A DNA stretch of 64,000 nucleotides from Cupriavidus pinatubonensis (GTDB taxonomy: Bacteria > Pseudomonadota > Gammaproteobacteria > Burkholderiales > Burkholderiaceae): NCBI RefSeq assembly GCF_019602855.1, contig NZ_CP080768.1, positions 1-64,000 of the forward strand, given 5' to 3'. A model generated the notes under the pieces. It was not told where the DNA came from. It saw only the letters and a program-made list of their open reading frames with translations, and did no database searches. Below, piece after piece: positions 17,717-26,096 of this stretch (its first letter is position 1; every line of letters begins with the position of its first letter). The position numbers and the translations under genes were made by a program.

Positions 17717-18922
17717 CTATCCTCCATCCCTTTGGCGTCGAGGGGGTTGCAGTGCCACTTCCGCGCCCTGCGTAGGCTGAACTGCGGGCCCGAATTGGAA
17801 GCGTGGGGCCTGGGCTCCATGCCCTCGCTCCGTTGCGGCACTGCTGCAGTCGCGGCCGGAGCGTGCGTGAGTCATTCTTTGCTCTGTCATCAGATGCTCC
17901 CGAACCTCCGTGAGAATCTTCCCTAGGAGATTTTCACCGCGCCACTGAGAGCGATCATTGATTCGTGGGTCAGTTGCAGGAAGCCCGACCCCCCAGATCT
18001 TGTCGTACGGACTCGCCTCCACAAGCTCCGTTCCAGCTGTTCCCAACAATGCTTCACGCAGGTGGGGATTTTGAGAAAACTTAGCCAGAACGCCAGTCCT
18101 GGCAATGCTCACCCTGTTCTCGATCCAAACTGATTCAACGAAGCCAGATACCTGTCTTCCTAACGCCTTCTGCTGGCGCGGATCTGGCGTCGAGAGGATC
18201 GAGCCAACAGTGTCGTCATCACTGAACAACGTGGCCTTGGCATACATCAAGTACTGCTCAACGCAGTTGAACTTTTTGCCATCGACTACGAAGGCGGCCT
18301 TGTGCCAATTGCTGAACGGGCTCGTTCCCTGAAAGAATGGGGTGAAGGATCCTGGTGGCTTCGGCTCACCGGTGCCCGGTCGTTCTGCGGGAGACTCTGG
18401 CGCTCGCTGCGTTGAACTGCGCCCGCCCAGCCCGAAGCTGAAGCGGCTAGTCGACGCGACCTGGGCTTCGAGGCCGCCCCACCGCTTCCGAACCGCGGCG
18501 ATGTCCCGCTCTGACCAGCCCTCTTCGCTTGCCAGTGCGACCAACGCGTCAACGTCCGGCACCACAACAAGCGCGCTGCCACTGCTCCGCGCCGATCGGA
18601 CTACAAACCCGTTGATATCAGGTTCAATATGCGAGCCGGCTGGATCCCGTAGGATCAAGCTGTGGCGTTCAGCCAGTCCCATCAGCCACCGCACCTGGGG
18701 ATCTGTCAGATATCGAGTCACGGCCCACCTGGCCGTCGCCTGCCGCACGAATCTCGCTTCGACATCGTCCAATCGGCCTGCGTCCGCGACCCGCCCAAGT
18801 ACAGCCAGTGCTGCCTGTGTCCTAGCGTCGCGGTTGGCTTGCTCGCGCTCCTTCCGCTCCCGTTCTAGTTGGGCCTCCCGGATCTTCGTCGGGTCAAGAA
18901 GGGATTTGAAATCAAGGACCAA
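17717..18922 (-). CDS. NADAR-domain protein with FxFG motifs
   Basis: The 401-residue protein starts at a TTG (18922) preceded by GAGGAGAG, ten bases after the previous gene. Residues 1-150 form a charged helical region (RERKEREQANRDARTQ). Residues 195-345 fit the NADAR (YbiA-like) fold: TSPFSNWHKA, CVEQYLMYAKATLF, KFSQNPHLREALLGT, YDKIWGVGLPAT and NLLGKILTEVREH. NADAR enzymes are N-glycosidases that act on riboflavin intermediates; some remove ADP-ribose. Two copies of a short motif, RFSFGL (160-165) and RFQFGP (374-379), flank the domain in disordered linkers. The same motif occurs in two neighbouring proteins. The substrate is unknown. Confidence 0.8.
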   Translation of the reverse strand: MVLDFKSLLDPTKIREAQLERERKEREQANRDARTQAALAVLGRVADAGRLDDVEARFVRQATARWAVTRYLTDPQVRWLMGLAERHSLILRDPAGSHIEPDINGFVVRSARSSGSALVVVPDVDALVALASEEGWSERDIAAVRKRWGGLEAQVASTSRFSFGLGGRSSTQRAPESPAERPGTGEPKPPGSFTPFFQGTSPFSNWHKAAFVVDGKKFNCVEQYLMYAKATLFSDDDTVGSILSTPDPRQQKALGRQVSGFVESVWIENRVSIARTGVLAKFSQNPHLREALLGTAGTELVEASPYDKIWGVGLPATDPRINDRSQWRGENLLGKILTEVREHLMTEQRMTHARSGRDCSSAATERGHGAQAPRFQFGPAVQPTQGAEVALQPPRRQRDGG

Positions 18923-18932
18923 CGTTCTCTCC

Positions 18933-20627
18933 TCACGTGCGCGGCCGTGCGCCAAAGCCGAACCGGAGACCCGTGGCAGACTCGGCGGTGACCGCGTCGC
19001 GATCTGCGGTGTCTTGGGGCTCGGTGCCTTCATCAGCAGGCGTGTTGGCGGGTTCCGTGCGCGGAGGCTGGCCAGATTCGATCTCGCCGGCGCCGGATGG
19101 CTCGACCAGGAACGCCGGCCGCGCCGACTCCGGGAGGCCAAGCTTCGTACGGCGATGCTCGTACAGCGCCCAGATTCCGGCTTCCTCGGCCTGAGTGGTC
19201 GGCATACCTCGGGCAAGGAGTCGCTCCACCATATCGAGGACAAAGTCGCCTTCTTGCTCTGTCCACTTGGCGTCGAGCGCGGAACCTGACACAGGATCTG
19301 GTGCACTCACCGGGGGCAGTGCCTGCAGACCGGCATTGCCGTCAGCGAGTTGCAATTCCTGCCGCCCATTTGAATTCCGCGAAAGGATGCCGTTGTGCCA
19401 GATGCCCAAGGTGCGATTCCGCGGCTCCACTGGTTGACGGCTTCCTCTTGTAGCCAGTCGGCGAACTGTGTCCTCCGGGAGCACGACCCAGAACTCTCGC
19501 TCCGTTCGCCCTGGGGATTGGGGTGCGCTCGCATCGGCAGCTATCTGCACCGTCGCGTAGGCCAGCCGGTCCGAGGCTCCACCGAGCTCACGCTTGAGTG
19601 ACGAAAGGTCGGGCCGATCGACCTCCACCGTACCCATTTCTTTGTGGAACCCGGCTGTGCCGACCTTCACATTCCGATAGCCCTGCTCTGCGTGGGCTCG
19701 GTATTTCACCTCAATGAGCAGCGCCCGGTCGATATCGGCCCATGGGCTGGCATTGCTGCCATGGGTCTCGCTGCTCTGGCTCCAGGGCGCCACGACCATC
19801 GCGGATCCGCCGTGCGCTGTCCGGATCTCAAGCACCGCGCTTCCCGAGCTGGCCTGGCGTGTCGCGCGGGACCAGACCGCCCGCGAGTAGGCTGTACCAA
19901 TGGGAAGGTCTGACGGATAGCCGATGAACGCGCTTCCAGGTATGCCGCAAGGTTGGTCGCCACCCACCCCACCGTCGGCCTGGTAGCCGAAGTAAGCCGG
20001 CGCCGCACTGTCCTTGCGGTAGGCAACGCGCGCGTCGAACCGCGCCCGTGGTGTCGAAGCGGCCGGAGCAACCTGTTCAAACCCTCCATCGAAGTCATCC
20101 GCGTCGAAGGTCGGCGGCGCCTCAAGGTCGCGCGGGTCCGGAGCGCCCTCATGGGATTCCCGCCCCCTGGCGCGTGGCGGCTGGGCATTGCCGGATCGGT
20201 TCTGCGTCGAGCTCTCTTTAGCATCGGCGTATTCCGCGGTGGCGCCCTGGGCGGCTCCGGCGCGCGCGGCAAACTTGAAACTCGGACGCGCTGGTCTGCT
20301 GTCCGATTTGCCCTCCGGTGCCTGTGCGGGAGTAGTCGAGGGGGCACTAGCGGCCTGGTCGTGCGATGGCAGCCCCGGCTTGAGAGTTGGGCCAAAGCGA
20401 AATCCGGGACGCGATACGTCAGATCTCTTCTCGGCCGTGTCAGGTGATTCGCTCCCTGCGAAGGCAAACGACGGGGCGTCCGCGGCGTCCCGCCTGTCAT
20501 CTCGATTGTTCTGCGTACCCATTTCTGCGAGCCCGGGATCGCCGAGCAAGGCCTCTGGCAGCGCGCCGGGCATCGATCGCAGATCCTGCCGAACCTTCAT
20601 CAATCGCTCTTTGGCTTGCGCGCTCAT
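18933..20627 (-). CDS. Unknown 564-residue protein with repeated FxFG-type motifs
   Basis: The N-terminal 200 residues look disordered (Ala/Pro/Ser/Asp-rich) and carry SFAFAG (53-58), GFRFGP (75-80) and SFKFAA (116-121). A folded middle (about 205-430) contains ALLIEVKYRAHAEQGYRNV and REFWVVLPEDTVRRL. The tail is disordered again and ends GLRFGFGARPRT. No family was recognised. It is the first gene of an operon that continues with the NADAR gene ten bases later. A minus-strand TATAAT lies 31 bases before the start. The shared motif with the helicase and NADAR proteins suggests a common partner. Confidence 0.75.
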   Translation of the reverse strand: MSAQAKERLMKVRQDLRSMPGALPEALLGDPGLAEMGTQNNRDDRRDAADAPSFAFAGSESPDTAEKRSDVSRPGFRFGPTLKPGLPSHDQAASAPSTTPAQAPEGKSDSRPARPSFKFAARAGAAQGATAEYADAKESSTQNRSGNAQPPRARGRESHEGAPDPRDLEAPPTFDADDFDGGFEQVAPAASTPRARFDARVAYRKDSAAPAYFGYQADGGVGGDQPCGIPGSAFIGYPSDLPIGTAYSRAVWSRATRQASSGSAVLEIRTAHGGSAMVVAPWSQSSETHGSNASPWADIDRALLIEVKYRAHAEQGYRNVKVGTAGFHKEMGTVEVDRPDLSSLKRELGGASDRLAYATVQIAADASAPQSPGRTEREFWVVLPEDTVRRLATRGSRQPVEPRNRTLGIWHNGILSRNSNGRQELQLADGNAGLQALPPVSAPDPVSGSALDAKWTEQEGDFVLDMVERLLARGMPTTQAEEAGIWALYEHRRTKLGLPESARPAFLVEPSGAGEIESGQPPRTEPANTPADEGTEPQDTADRDAVTAESATGLRFGFGARPRT

Positions 20628-20657
20628 TTCATCATGCGTGGTTACATGTTACTTCAC

Positions 20658-20687
20658 ATTATATTGCGATATACTACTTGGGACCCA
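20658..20687 (-). promoter_or_regulatory. Predicted promoter of the 564-residue gene, with a possible operator
   Basis: The minus strand has a perfect TATAAT (20658-20663) but only a weak -35 (TGGGTC at 20682-20687). Next to it, 20641-20652 reads GTTACATGTTAC, an imperfect palindrome around ACATGT that could be a repressor site. A plus-strand TATACT (20670-20675) overlaps, so promoters may face in both directions. Confidence 0.4.
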
Positions 20688-20708
20688 GGCCTCTTGGCCA
20701 CCTTCCGT

Positions 20709-20735
20709 CGGCGCTTTCGAGCGCCGTTTTTTTTT
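20709..20735 (+). terminator. Rho-independent terminator facing right, no known plus-strand gene
   Basis: A perfect seven-base stem (CGGCGCT with AGCGCCG) closed by a TTCG tetraloop is followed by nine T residues on the plus strand. No plus-strand gene ends here. The only candidate is a short transcript from the TATACT at 20670-20675, which would be about 50 bases long and could be a small regulatory RNA. Confidence 0.6.
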
Positions 20736-20740
20736 CGCGC

Positions 20741-21724
20741 TTAGATGCCCCAGCCACCGTCGCGGGAGCGTTCTCGGGCGCGGTTGATCACATCGTCGGC
20801 TGCCTGCGTCGCAGCGTGGCCGGCCCAGTCGCCCTCATTCGGCGCCTGCTCGGCGCGATAGATCTGGTCGGCGGTGAAGTTGATGTTGTTGGCAAACATG
20901 CCACGCAGTTGCGGATTGCTGAAGACTGCCGAAGCGATCTCCGAAGCCTCTTCAGGGGTGCGCGCCATAACACGCATGGTTGCGCCGACGTCGGCATAGG
21001 CCTCGTTCGCGCCACCAGCATCAATCGCAGGGACCGGGTTTGTGAAGGGCACAGACGTCAGGAAGCGCTCTTCCGACCAGCCGGCAGTCACTGCTTCAGC
21101 CGAGGTCGATACCGCGAAGTGCTCATCGGTCGGCAGCTCGAGGAATCGGTAGATCGTCTCGTCGGTCGAATCGATCTCGTCGTCGCTATCCGGGTGCTCG
21201 TCTTCTCGCCAGATGTCGACACGGATGTTCTTGAGCGCGACGCCGACTTCATACGGCTGACAGCCAAACGCCTCCATGGCCCGGCGCACACCCTCGGCAG
21301 CGATCTCGCCTTCGCTGGCCAGTGCCTGGGCCATTACCGTCGGAGAGCTCGCGATTGCCTGAATCTGGTTTGCCACGGCCGGTGTCGTGCCTTCGGTGAG
21401 CTGCGCCACTTCGTTGCCCGGCAGCGAACGGACGGCAACCTGGCCAGCGCGGGCGTAGGCCTCCTTCCAGCGTTCGCCAAGGCTGTGAGTCAGCATGGCC
21501 TTTACCGCATTGACGACAGCATCGTCTGCCTCGATGGTGGTCACGTCACCAGGCTGCACTGCAACGCCATTTCGCATCAGCGAGAAGAAATATGAGGCGG
21601 GCACCAGGGCGGGGTCAATGTGGAACTTGCCGGTGGTATCCAGCGCGCCAAACGTGCCGGCAAGGATCTGATTGGCGTGGGCGTGCATGCCGCCGGCGTT
21701 CTGCAGAATCGTAAGCGTGGTCAT
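20741..21724 (-). CDS. Unknown 327-residue protein
   Basis: The protein is soluble and acidic, with alternating helical stretches and no membrane segment. Readable features are an acidic loop DEHPDSDDEIDSTDE near residue 180 and an Ala-rich C-terminal part (ARTPEEASEIASAVF). No family was recognised, and it lacks the FxFG motif of its neighbours. GAGGGAGACCTG precedes the ATG well. It lies between the helicase gene (90 bases upstream) and the 564-residue gene (113 bases downstream). Confidence 0.7.
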   Translation of the reverse strand: MTTLTILQNAGGMHAHANQILAGTFGALDTTGKFHIDPALVPASYFFSLMRNGVAVQPGDVTTIEADDAVVNAVKAMLTHSLGERWKEAYARAGQVAVRSLPGNEVAQLTEGTTPAVANQIQAIASSPTVMAQALASEGEIAAEGVRRAMEAFGCQPYEVGVALKNIRVDIWREDEHPDSDDEIDSTDETIYRFLELPTDEHFAVSTSAEAVTAGWSEERFLTSVPFTNPVPAIDAGGANEAYADVGATMRVMARTPEEASEIASAVFSNPQLRGMFANNINFTADQIYRAEQAPNEGDWAGHAATQAADDVINRARERSRDGGWGI

Positions 21725-21814
21725 CAGGTCTCCCTCAAACAGGTCTAGATGGGTGGTGGGTAAAAAAATGGGCGGCTGACCGGCAGACGCCCCGTTGAGA
21801 AAGCGAAGGGGTGT

Positions 21815-23833
21815 CTAGAAACGAGGGGGTGTCAGGTGCATGAAGGCGTTCTCCGTCACCTCCAGGACCTCCCTGCGGACCCTGGCGACTTCCGCGCCCA
21901 TGTGCTGCCGGGCAGCTGCCAGCAAGCGCATATCTGCTTCGTCCCGGCGCTGCCGGTGTCCGGGCAGATCGGCGATCCAGGCAAGGGTCTCGCTGTTGAG
22001 CTGGCAGGACTTCATCGCCCGAGTAACGGCAACATAGAGGAGGTTGAGCTCCTGGTCGGTCCCATCCTCGCGCATAGCTACCTGCGCATCGGCCCGGCCC
22101 AGGTCCGCCATAGACTGCTCCGCCTTCTCAAGCACGGTGAAATCGTCGGCGAGCTTCACCTGGTCCCATTCCAGTCCCTTGGCCTTGTGGCCTGTGGCGA
22201 CGACCAAGTCGGCGAACTTGTCGAACTTCTCTTCGTTGGCGCGCAGTTCAGCTACCAGTTGCGGGATCTCGTGACGGTACTGGTCGACAAGCTCAACGAT
22301 GATCTTGACCTCCGGATCCTTGGCTTCGTCGCCGTAGTCCTCAAACTCTTGCCAGCTGGAGAAGTTCTCGCGGATGAACGGCTCGCGGATGTCGGTGCGC
22401 TGGTTCGAGCGAAGGCGCCAGGCGTCTTCCAGGATGTGCACCTTATAGCCCTCGATGCCGCCAACCCAGTGCACGCCGCGGCCGCGCCGGGCCACCGCCT
22501 GCTTGATCAGCTCCGCATTGGTCCGGGACAGCAACGCGTATGGCGCACCCTCGCGCCAAGGGGCGTCGCTACCCAGGCCCTCGATCTGGTTGGTCTCACC
22601 CTTGAGCTCGGAAAGAATAAGGTTCGCAATCCCGGCGGTCTTCGGTCCGAAGCGCCAGGACTGGGTAAGCGGCAGCACCGTTGCATTGTCTGGCAAACCC
22701 TCCATGGCGTTGGTTGCGCCACGGAATGCGTAGATCGACTGGTGGCGGTCGCCCAGGTACAGCAGCTTGGTGCCGAACGCCCGCTGCATCTCGACCAGTT
22801 GAGCGGTGATTGGGTTTGCGTCCTGTGCTTCGTCGAAGACAAGCATCTGGTAGCCCAGATTGGGCTGACTCTGCACGAACATCTTCAGATACGCGTCATG
22901 CGGAATCGTGATCTGGCCACCCTTGTCCTTCATGGCAGCCCAGACGCGGCCGGCGTACCGGGTGCACTGCTCGACTGTGAAGTCTTGCGCGTTCAGAACT
23001 TTGCGCGCCTCTTCGGCGTGCGCCGTCGACGGCTCAGCGTCGCGACTTGCAAAGAAGCTGGCGAGGATTCGCTGTGTGATAGCTGCCTCACGGTACCGGA
23101 CATTCAGACCGATTGCCTCCATGTCCCGTCGGATGGTTGCCGGTTTCCAGAGGTTCTCAACACGAGAACGCTGGTCCCGCGACAGAACTGAGTACGCCAG
23201 CGCGTGAGTGGTCATTGACGTGACGTGACGGGGGAACCTGCCCTGAGCAGCCTTCGCATTAGCCCGATTGAAAGCCAGGTAAAGGGTGCGCAGATCCGGC
23301 CGTGCCTCGGTAAAACCGACCGCGGTGGTGGTCTTCCCGGTTCCGGCATATGCCTCGGCAACCACGATGTCGGCCCGTGCCTCAATAATCGCGCGCTGCT
23401 GGTCCGTGTATATGCGGGCGGCCTGGGCGACCGGGCGCAGCGACGTTGATCCGAAGCTGAAGCCCGTGGTCGGTACCGAGGGGCGCGCGGGTGAGGTAGC
23501 GCGCTGCGTCGCCGGAGCGCCGGAGGAGGCTGACGGACGGGTTTGTTGGGGGGCTGCCGGCGCACCGTTCGCCGGCGCGGCGACTGTGCGGGGAGCTCCA
23601 AAGCTAAAATGCGACGGCGCGGCCGCCGCGGGGCGCGTTGCAGGCTGTGGGGCGGGCTGTTGGGCCTGTGCAGGCCTAGCCTCGCGCGCAACTTGCTCCC
23701 CGACGTTGGCCGGTGCATCCGCAGGCGGACGGGCAAAAAAGCTGAACGAACGTGGGCTTGGTGCAGGCGCTGGGCGCCGTTGCTCCCCTTCACTGGTCGA
23801 CGGCGATTTGACGGCGGGGAGAACGAACGGCAT
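21815..23833 (-). CDS. UvrD/FBH1-like superfamily 1 helicase with FxFG motifs
   Basis: The 672-residue protein has a long disordered N-terminus (1-140, Pro/Ala-rich) with SFSFFA (29-34), HFSFGA (75-80) and GFSFGS (124-129). The helicase core follows: motif I AEAYAGTGKTTTAVG (159-173), Ia with YLAFNRANAKAA, motif II VFDEAQDANP (about 334), motif III LGDRHQSIYAFRGA, motif V ATGHKAKGLEWD and motif VI LLYVAVTRAM. The AYAGTGKT loop and the short core resemble FBH1-type helicases, which unwind DNA 3' to 5' and can strip RecA/Rad51 filaments. On a conjugative element it could act on incoming single-stranded DNA; that is inference. Confidence 0.85.
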   Translation of the reverse strand: MPFVLPAVKSPSTSEGEQRRPAPAPSPRSFSFFARPPADAPANVGEQVAREARPAQAQQPAPQPATRPAAAAPSHFSFGAPRTVAAPANGAPAAPQQTRPSASSGAPATQRATSPARPSVPTTGFSFGSTSLRPVAQAARIYTDQQRAIIEARADIVVAEAYAGTGKTTTAVGFTEARPDLRTLYLAFNRANAKAAQGRFPRHVTSMTTHALAYSVLSRDQRSRVENLWKPATIRRDMEAIGLNVRYREAAITQRILASFFASRDAEPSTAHAEEARKVLNAQDFTVEQCTRYAGRVWAAMKDKGGQITIPHDAYLKMFVQSQPNLGYQMLVFDEAQDANPITAQLVEMQRAFGTKLLYLGDRHQSIYAFRGATNAMEGLPDNATVLPLTQSWRFGPKTAGIANLILSELKGETNQIEGLGSDAPWREGAPYALLSRTNAELIKQAVARRGRGVHWVGGIEGYKVHILEDAWRLRSNQRTDIREPFIRENFSSWQEFEDYGDEAKDPEVKIIVELVDQYRHEIPQLVAELRANEEKFDKFADLVVATGHKAKGLEWDQVKLADDFTVLEKAEQSMADLGRADAQVAMREDGTDQELNLLYVAVTRAMKSCQLNSETLAWIADLPGHRQRRDEADMRLLAAARQHMGAEVARVRREVLEVTENAFMHLTPPRF

Positions 23834-24169
23834 TGGATTGACTCCGGCTGGATCGGGGTCTCAGCAGACCTCGGCGGAAGCACCGCAAATTCGGCGCTTT
23901 AGTTTCGTTTTAATATGGTACTCGCAAATATGATGAAGGCTCAAGCGGTCTAAGATTGGCGAACTTCATTGGTTTCGAATGAGATTTGGGTCAGGCAAGC
24001 GGCAAGGGACGCATGCCTATCCCACTGAAATTGGGTAGCGCTCCACATTTCTTCCGCCACGAATCGGAAGTCAAAAAATCTGATGGGTAGCGCTCGCGGG
24101 CGTTTTCCGAACGGCAATTTACCGGAAAATAGTCCCGGTTTCTTGCCGAAGACGCAGCTCGGCTATGGC
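23834..24169. other. Intergenic stretch with an 11-base direct repeat
   Basis: No gene is supported here. GGGTAGCGCTC occurs at 24033-24043 and again at 24085-24095, 52 bases apart. The region is more AT-rich than its surroundings just upstream of the helicase gene (23900-23930), so it probably carries the helicase promoter. The repeat could be a protein-binding site. Confidence 0.35.
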
Positions 24170-24352
24170 CTATCGCCAATTCCGCACAAGCGGACGAACG
24201 CGCCACCACACTCCGTCGAGGCTGGTGGCTTCCGCCTTCTCCAGCCGACACGCGCCGCGTTTGACCATCCGCGAGCCGTCCTGGACAAACCCAATCTGGC
24301 GGAGGGCCTCGGTGGTGTACCTGCGACGGAGGTGGCCGTAAATGGGTGGCAT
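24170..24352 (-). CDS. Small unknown protein, second gene of a pair
   Basis: The 60-residue product MPPIYGHLRRRYTTEAL is basic and ends VRPLVRNWR. The ATG follows an AGGGCAAGAGC leader and starts 13 bases after the previous gene's stop. The pattern LRQIGFVQDGSRMVKR looks like a small folded domain, but no family was recognised. Confidence 0.5.
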   Translation of the reverse strand: MPPIYGHLRRRYTTEALRQIGFVQDGSRMVKRGACRLEKAEATSLDGVWWRVRPLVRNWR

Positions 24353-24365
24353 GCTCTTGCCCTGT

Positions 24366-24662
24366 TTAGTCCGCGGACGCCGGCCGAAGCACGACGCAGT
24401 GCGTTCGGTTGTTCCAGATGTGCAGAAGCGTGTGGCCTTCGGCAATCAGCGCGCTGGCAATGCGGTTGGCGGTCAAGAAGCGGAGGGTTGGAATTTGCCC
24501 CTCTTTGCCATCGTCCTTGTCGATGAAGGTCACCAAGTATTTGCGCTGGTCGAGGGGCCAAGCGTCCGGATCGCGGTGGCGCGTCTCGGTTTCCATGAAG
24601 GCCGGCAGGCGACTGTACTTGGCCCCCACACTGGCCGGGATACTGTCGGAGAGGTTCCGCAT
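24366..24662 (-). CDS. Small unknown protein driven by the shared promoter element
   Basis: The 98-residue protein contains YLVTFIDKDDGKEGQIPTL and ASALIAEGHTLLHIWNN and shows no membrane segment. GAAGGATTATTCCC is a good ribosome-binding site. It is the first gene of a two-gene unit and lies 72 bases below a promoter of the family found eight times between 24.7 and 46.5 kb. Its function is unknown. Confidence 0.6.
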   Translation of the reverse strand: MRNLSDSIPASVGAKYSRLPAFMETETRHRDPDAWPLDQRKYLVTFIDKDDGKEGQIPTLRFLTANRIASALIAEGHTLLHIWNNRTHCVVLRPASAD

Positions 24663-24733
24663 GGGAATAATCCTTCTTCAGACCAGCCGGAACCCGCCGG
24701 CTCGGTGGGCGGTGCTGCAAGCCCATGCGGATA

Positions 24734-24763
24734 CATATACCGAACGGCCAGAGACCTACGCAA
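24734..24763 (-). promoter_or_regulatory. Shared promoter element, copy 1
   Basis: Minus strand: TTGCGT (24758-24763), AGGTC directly after it, an 18-base spacer, and TATATG as -10. It is one of eight elements with identical spacing and serves the gene at 24366-24662. Confidence 0.6.
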
Positions 24764-24922
24764 ATTATGTGTGTATATATTTAGTATCGGGGAGCTGAGA
24801 AAGCAAAGTTCAGGTGCCGGGCGGGGAGCCGCTGCAGGATGCTGGTCAGGGAGCGGCCAGCTGTCTGGTCTAGAATACGGCTCCAACTGGCGCCTGGCGC
24901 CAATCCGGACGATAGACGCGGC

Positions 24923-25276
24923 ATGACAACCGAATGCGAATTGGAACTCCACCAAGCGTGCCTTGAGCTCGCCCGGGCCATTCTCTGGACCGCATCAGGG
25001 CCGTCGGCTGACGTCGTGGAGACTCTGGCCTGCAAGATCGTGGGCCAATGCGGGCCGCATCTTGGGTACATTCAAACCCACGGGGCTGATCCCTTTATTG
25101 TGAGCCGCGCAGTGAGGTACCTCGCGAACGTACACGCGATTCCGGTACGCGGCACCGACATGCGCTGGATCTCTGAGATGCTGGAGTGCCTGATCGAACT
25201 GGCCGTTCCGAATAGCACAGTGACTGACCCGCAGTTCCTGCACGATCTGCAGGCTGGGATCGCGCAATCCCTCTGA
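24923..25276 (+). CDS. Unknown 117-residue protein
   Basis: The protein MTTECELELHQACLELAR is soluble and mostly helical, with ETLACKIVGQCGPHL and AVRYLANVHAIPVRG. No family was recognised. It is one of the few plus-strand genes in this part of the window. The ATG at 24923 is preferred over a longer GC-rich extension. A TAGAAT -10-like box lies about 50 bases upstream. Confidence 0.55.
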   Translation: MTTECELELHQACLELARAILWTASGPSADVVETLACKIVGQCGPHLGYIQTHGADPFIVSRAVRYLANVHAIPVRGTDMRWISEMLECLIELAVPNSTVTDPQFLHDLQAGIAQSL

Positions 25277-25382
25277 TAGACGGCATAGGCACGGCTGGCC
25301 GTTCGGAACGGGGGGCGAGGGAAGAAGCGGCGCGGTTAGCGCCGGATGCTCGCACTCCAGTATGCGCGGAAGTCGTCGCTGT

Positions 25383-25413
25383 AAAAAAGAAACCGCGGCC
25401 TATTGAGCCGCGG
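25383..25413 (-). terminator. Rho-independent terminator of the DUF551-like gene
   Basis: On the minus strand a perfect CCGCGGC/GCCGCGG stem with a seven-base loop is followed by TTTCTTTTTTA. It lies 90 bases after the stop of the gene at 25503-25910. Confidence 0.75.
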
Positions 25414-25502
25414 CTTCAGTGCATCTGCACGATGCGTGTCCGCGCCTCATGACAGGCCAGGATTATATAGGATGGCTATATGGGCTCGAACGGCTACCCT
25501 CC

Positions 25503-25910
25503 TTAGCCGATTCTAGGCGGCGCCGGCGGCCGGCGCGGCATCCAGTGCGTCACCTCGCTAACGCTCAGCTCACCATCTTCCGTTTCCCAGTAGTCGGGGT
25601 TCCAGCCTTGGCGCCAACGCTTGGCACCCCCGATCACTTTTCCATAGCTGGTTTGCAGCCAGAGGGGATCGCCCTCCTCCGGCATGGCATCGCTGACTGC
25701 CGTCCAACCGTCAGGCGCCGGGCGCTCCAGCAGCGCCAGCGCGGCATCGATCTCCTTCCGGCGCTGACTCACATCCTGGTCGCGCGACCCAGGAGCCCCG
25801 TACTCCGGCCGGATCGACTGGAGAAGCGCAACAATGTCCGGCCCGCCGGCCTGCCGGATCATGCCGGCAACGGTCTCGTGGGGGTGATCAAGGCTTTCGT
25901 TTGCACTCAT
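25503..25910 (-). CDS. DUF551-like protein
   Basis: The 135-residue protein ends in a DUF551-like domain: GWTAVSDAMPEEGDPLWLQ, then YGKVIGGAKRW and finally VSEVTHWMPRRPPAPP. DUF551 is common on phages and plasmids and has no known activity. The N-terminal half (residues 1-65) is helical and includes an Arg/Asp-rich patch. The gene has its own shared-type promoter at 25943-25972 and a terminator, so it is monocistronic. Confidence 0.7.
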   Translation of the reverse strand: MSANESLDHPHETVAGMIRQAGGPDIVALLQSIRPEYGAPGSRDQDVSQRRKEIDAALALLERPAPDGWTAVSDAMPEEGDPLWLQTSYGKVIGGAKRWRQGWNPDYWETEDGELSVSEVTHWMPRRPPAPPRIG

Positions 25911-25942
25911 AGGGAGCCCTTGAGTTGGTTACCAGTGCGCTC

Positions 25943-25972
25943 AGGCTACAAACTTGACGTGGACCCCCGCAA
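25943..25972 (-). promoter_or_regulatory. Shared promoter element, copy 2
   Basis: Minus strand: TTGCGG (25967-25972), GGGTC, 18-base spacer, TAGCCT. The -10 side (TGTAGCCTGA) is identical to copy 6 at 44577, and the distance between conserved blocks is also the same. Confidence 0.6.
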
Positions 25973-26096
25973 GTCGACCTGATAATGGGGTGTAAGGTGT
26001 AGTGCTGAACCAGATCGGTGCGCATAGGTCCACGAATCCCGATCAGGTCGGATTCGTGGCCCACGCGAATCCAAAGCAACGAAGCTTCCAGACCGG

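Noticed and set aside
21836..23191. Plus-strand open frame of about 450 codons opposite the helicase gene
   Set aside because: The minus strand has all helicase motifs; the plus frame is an antisense shadow with no family features.
24001..24170. Origin of transfer or replication at the 11-base direct repeat
   Set aside because: Two copies only, no nick-site-like sequence, no relaxase or replication protein gene nearby.
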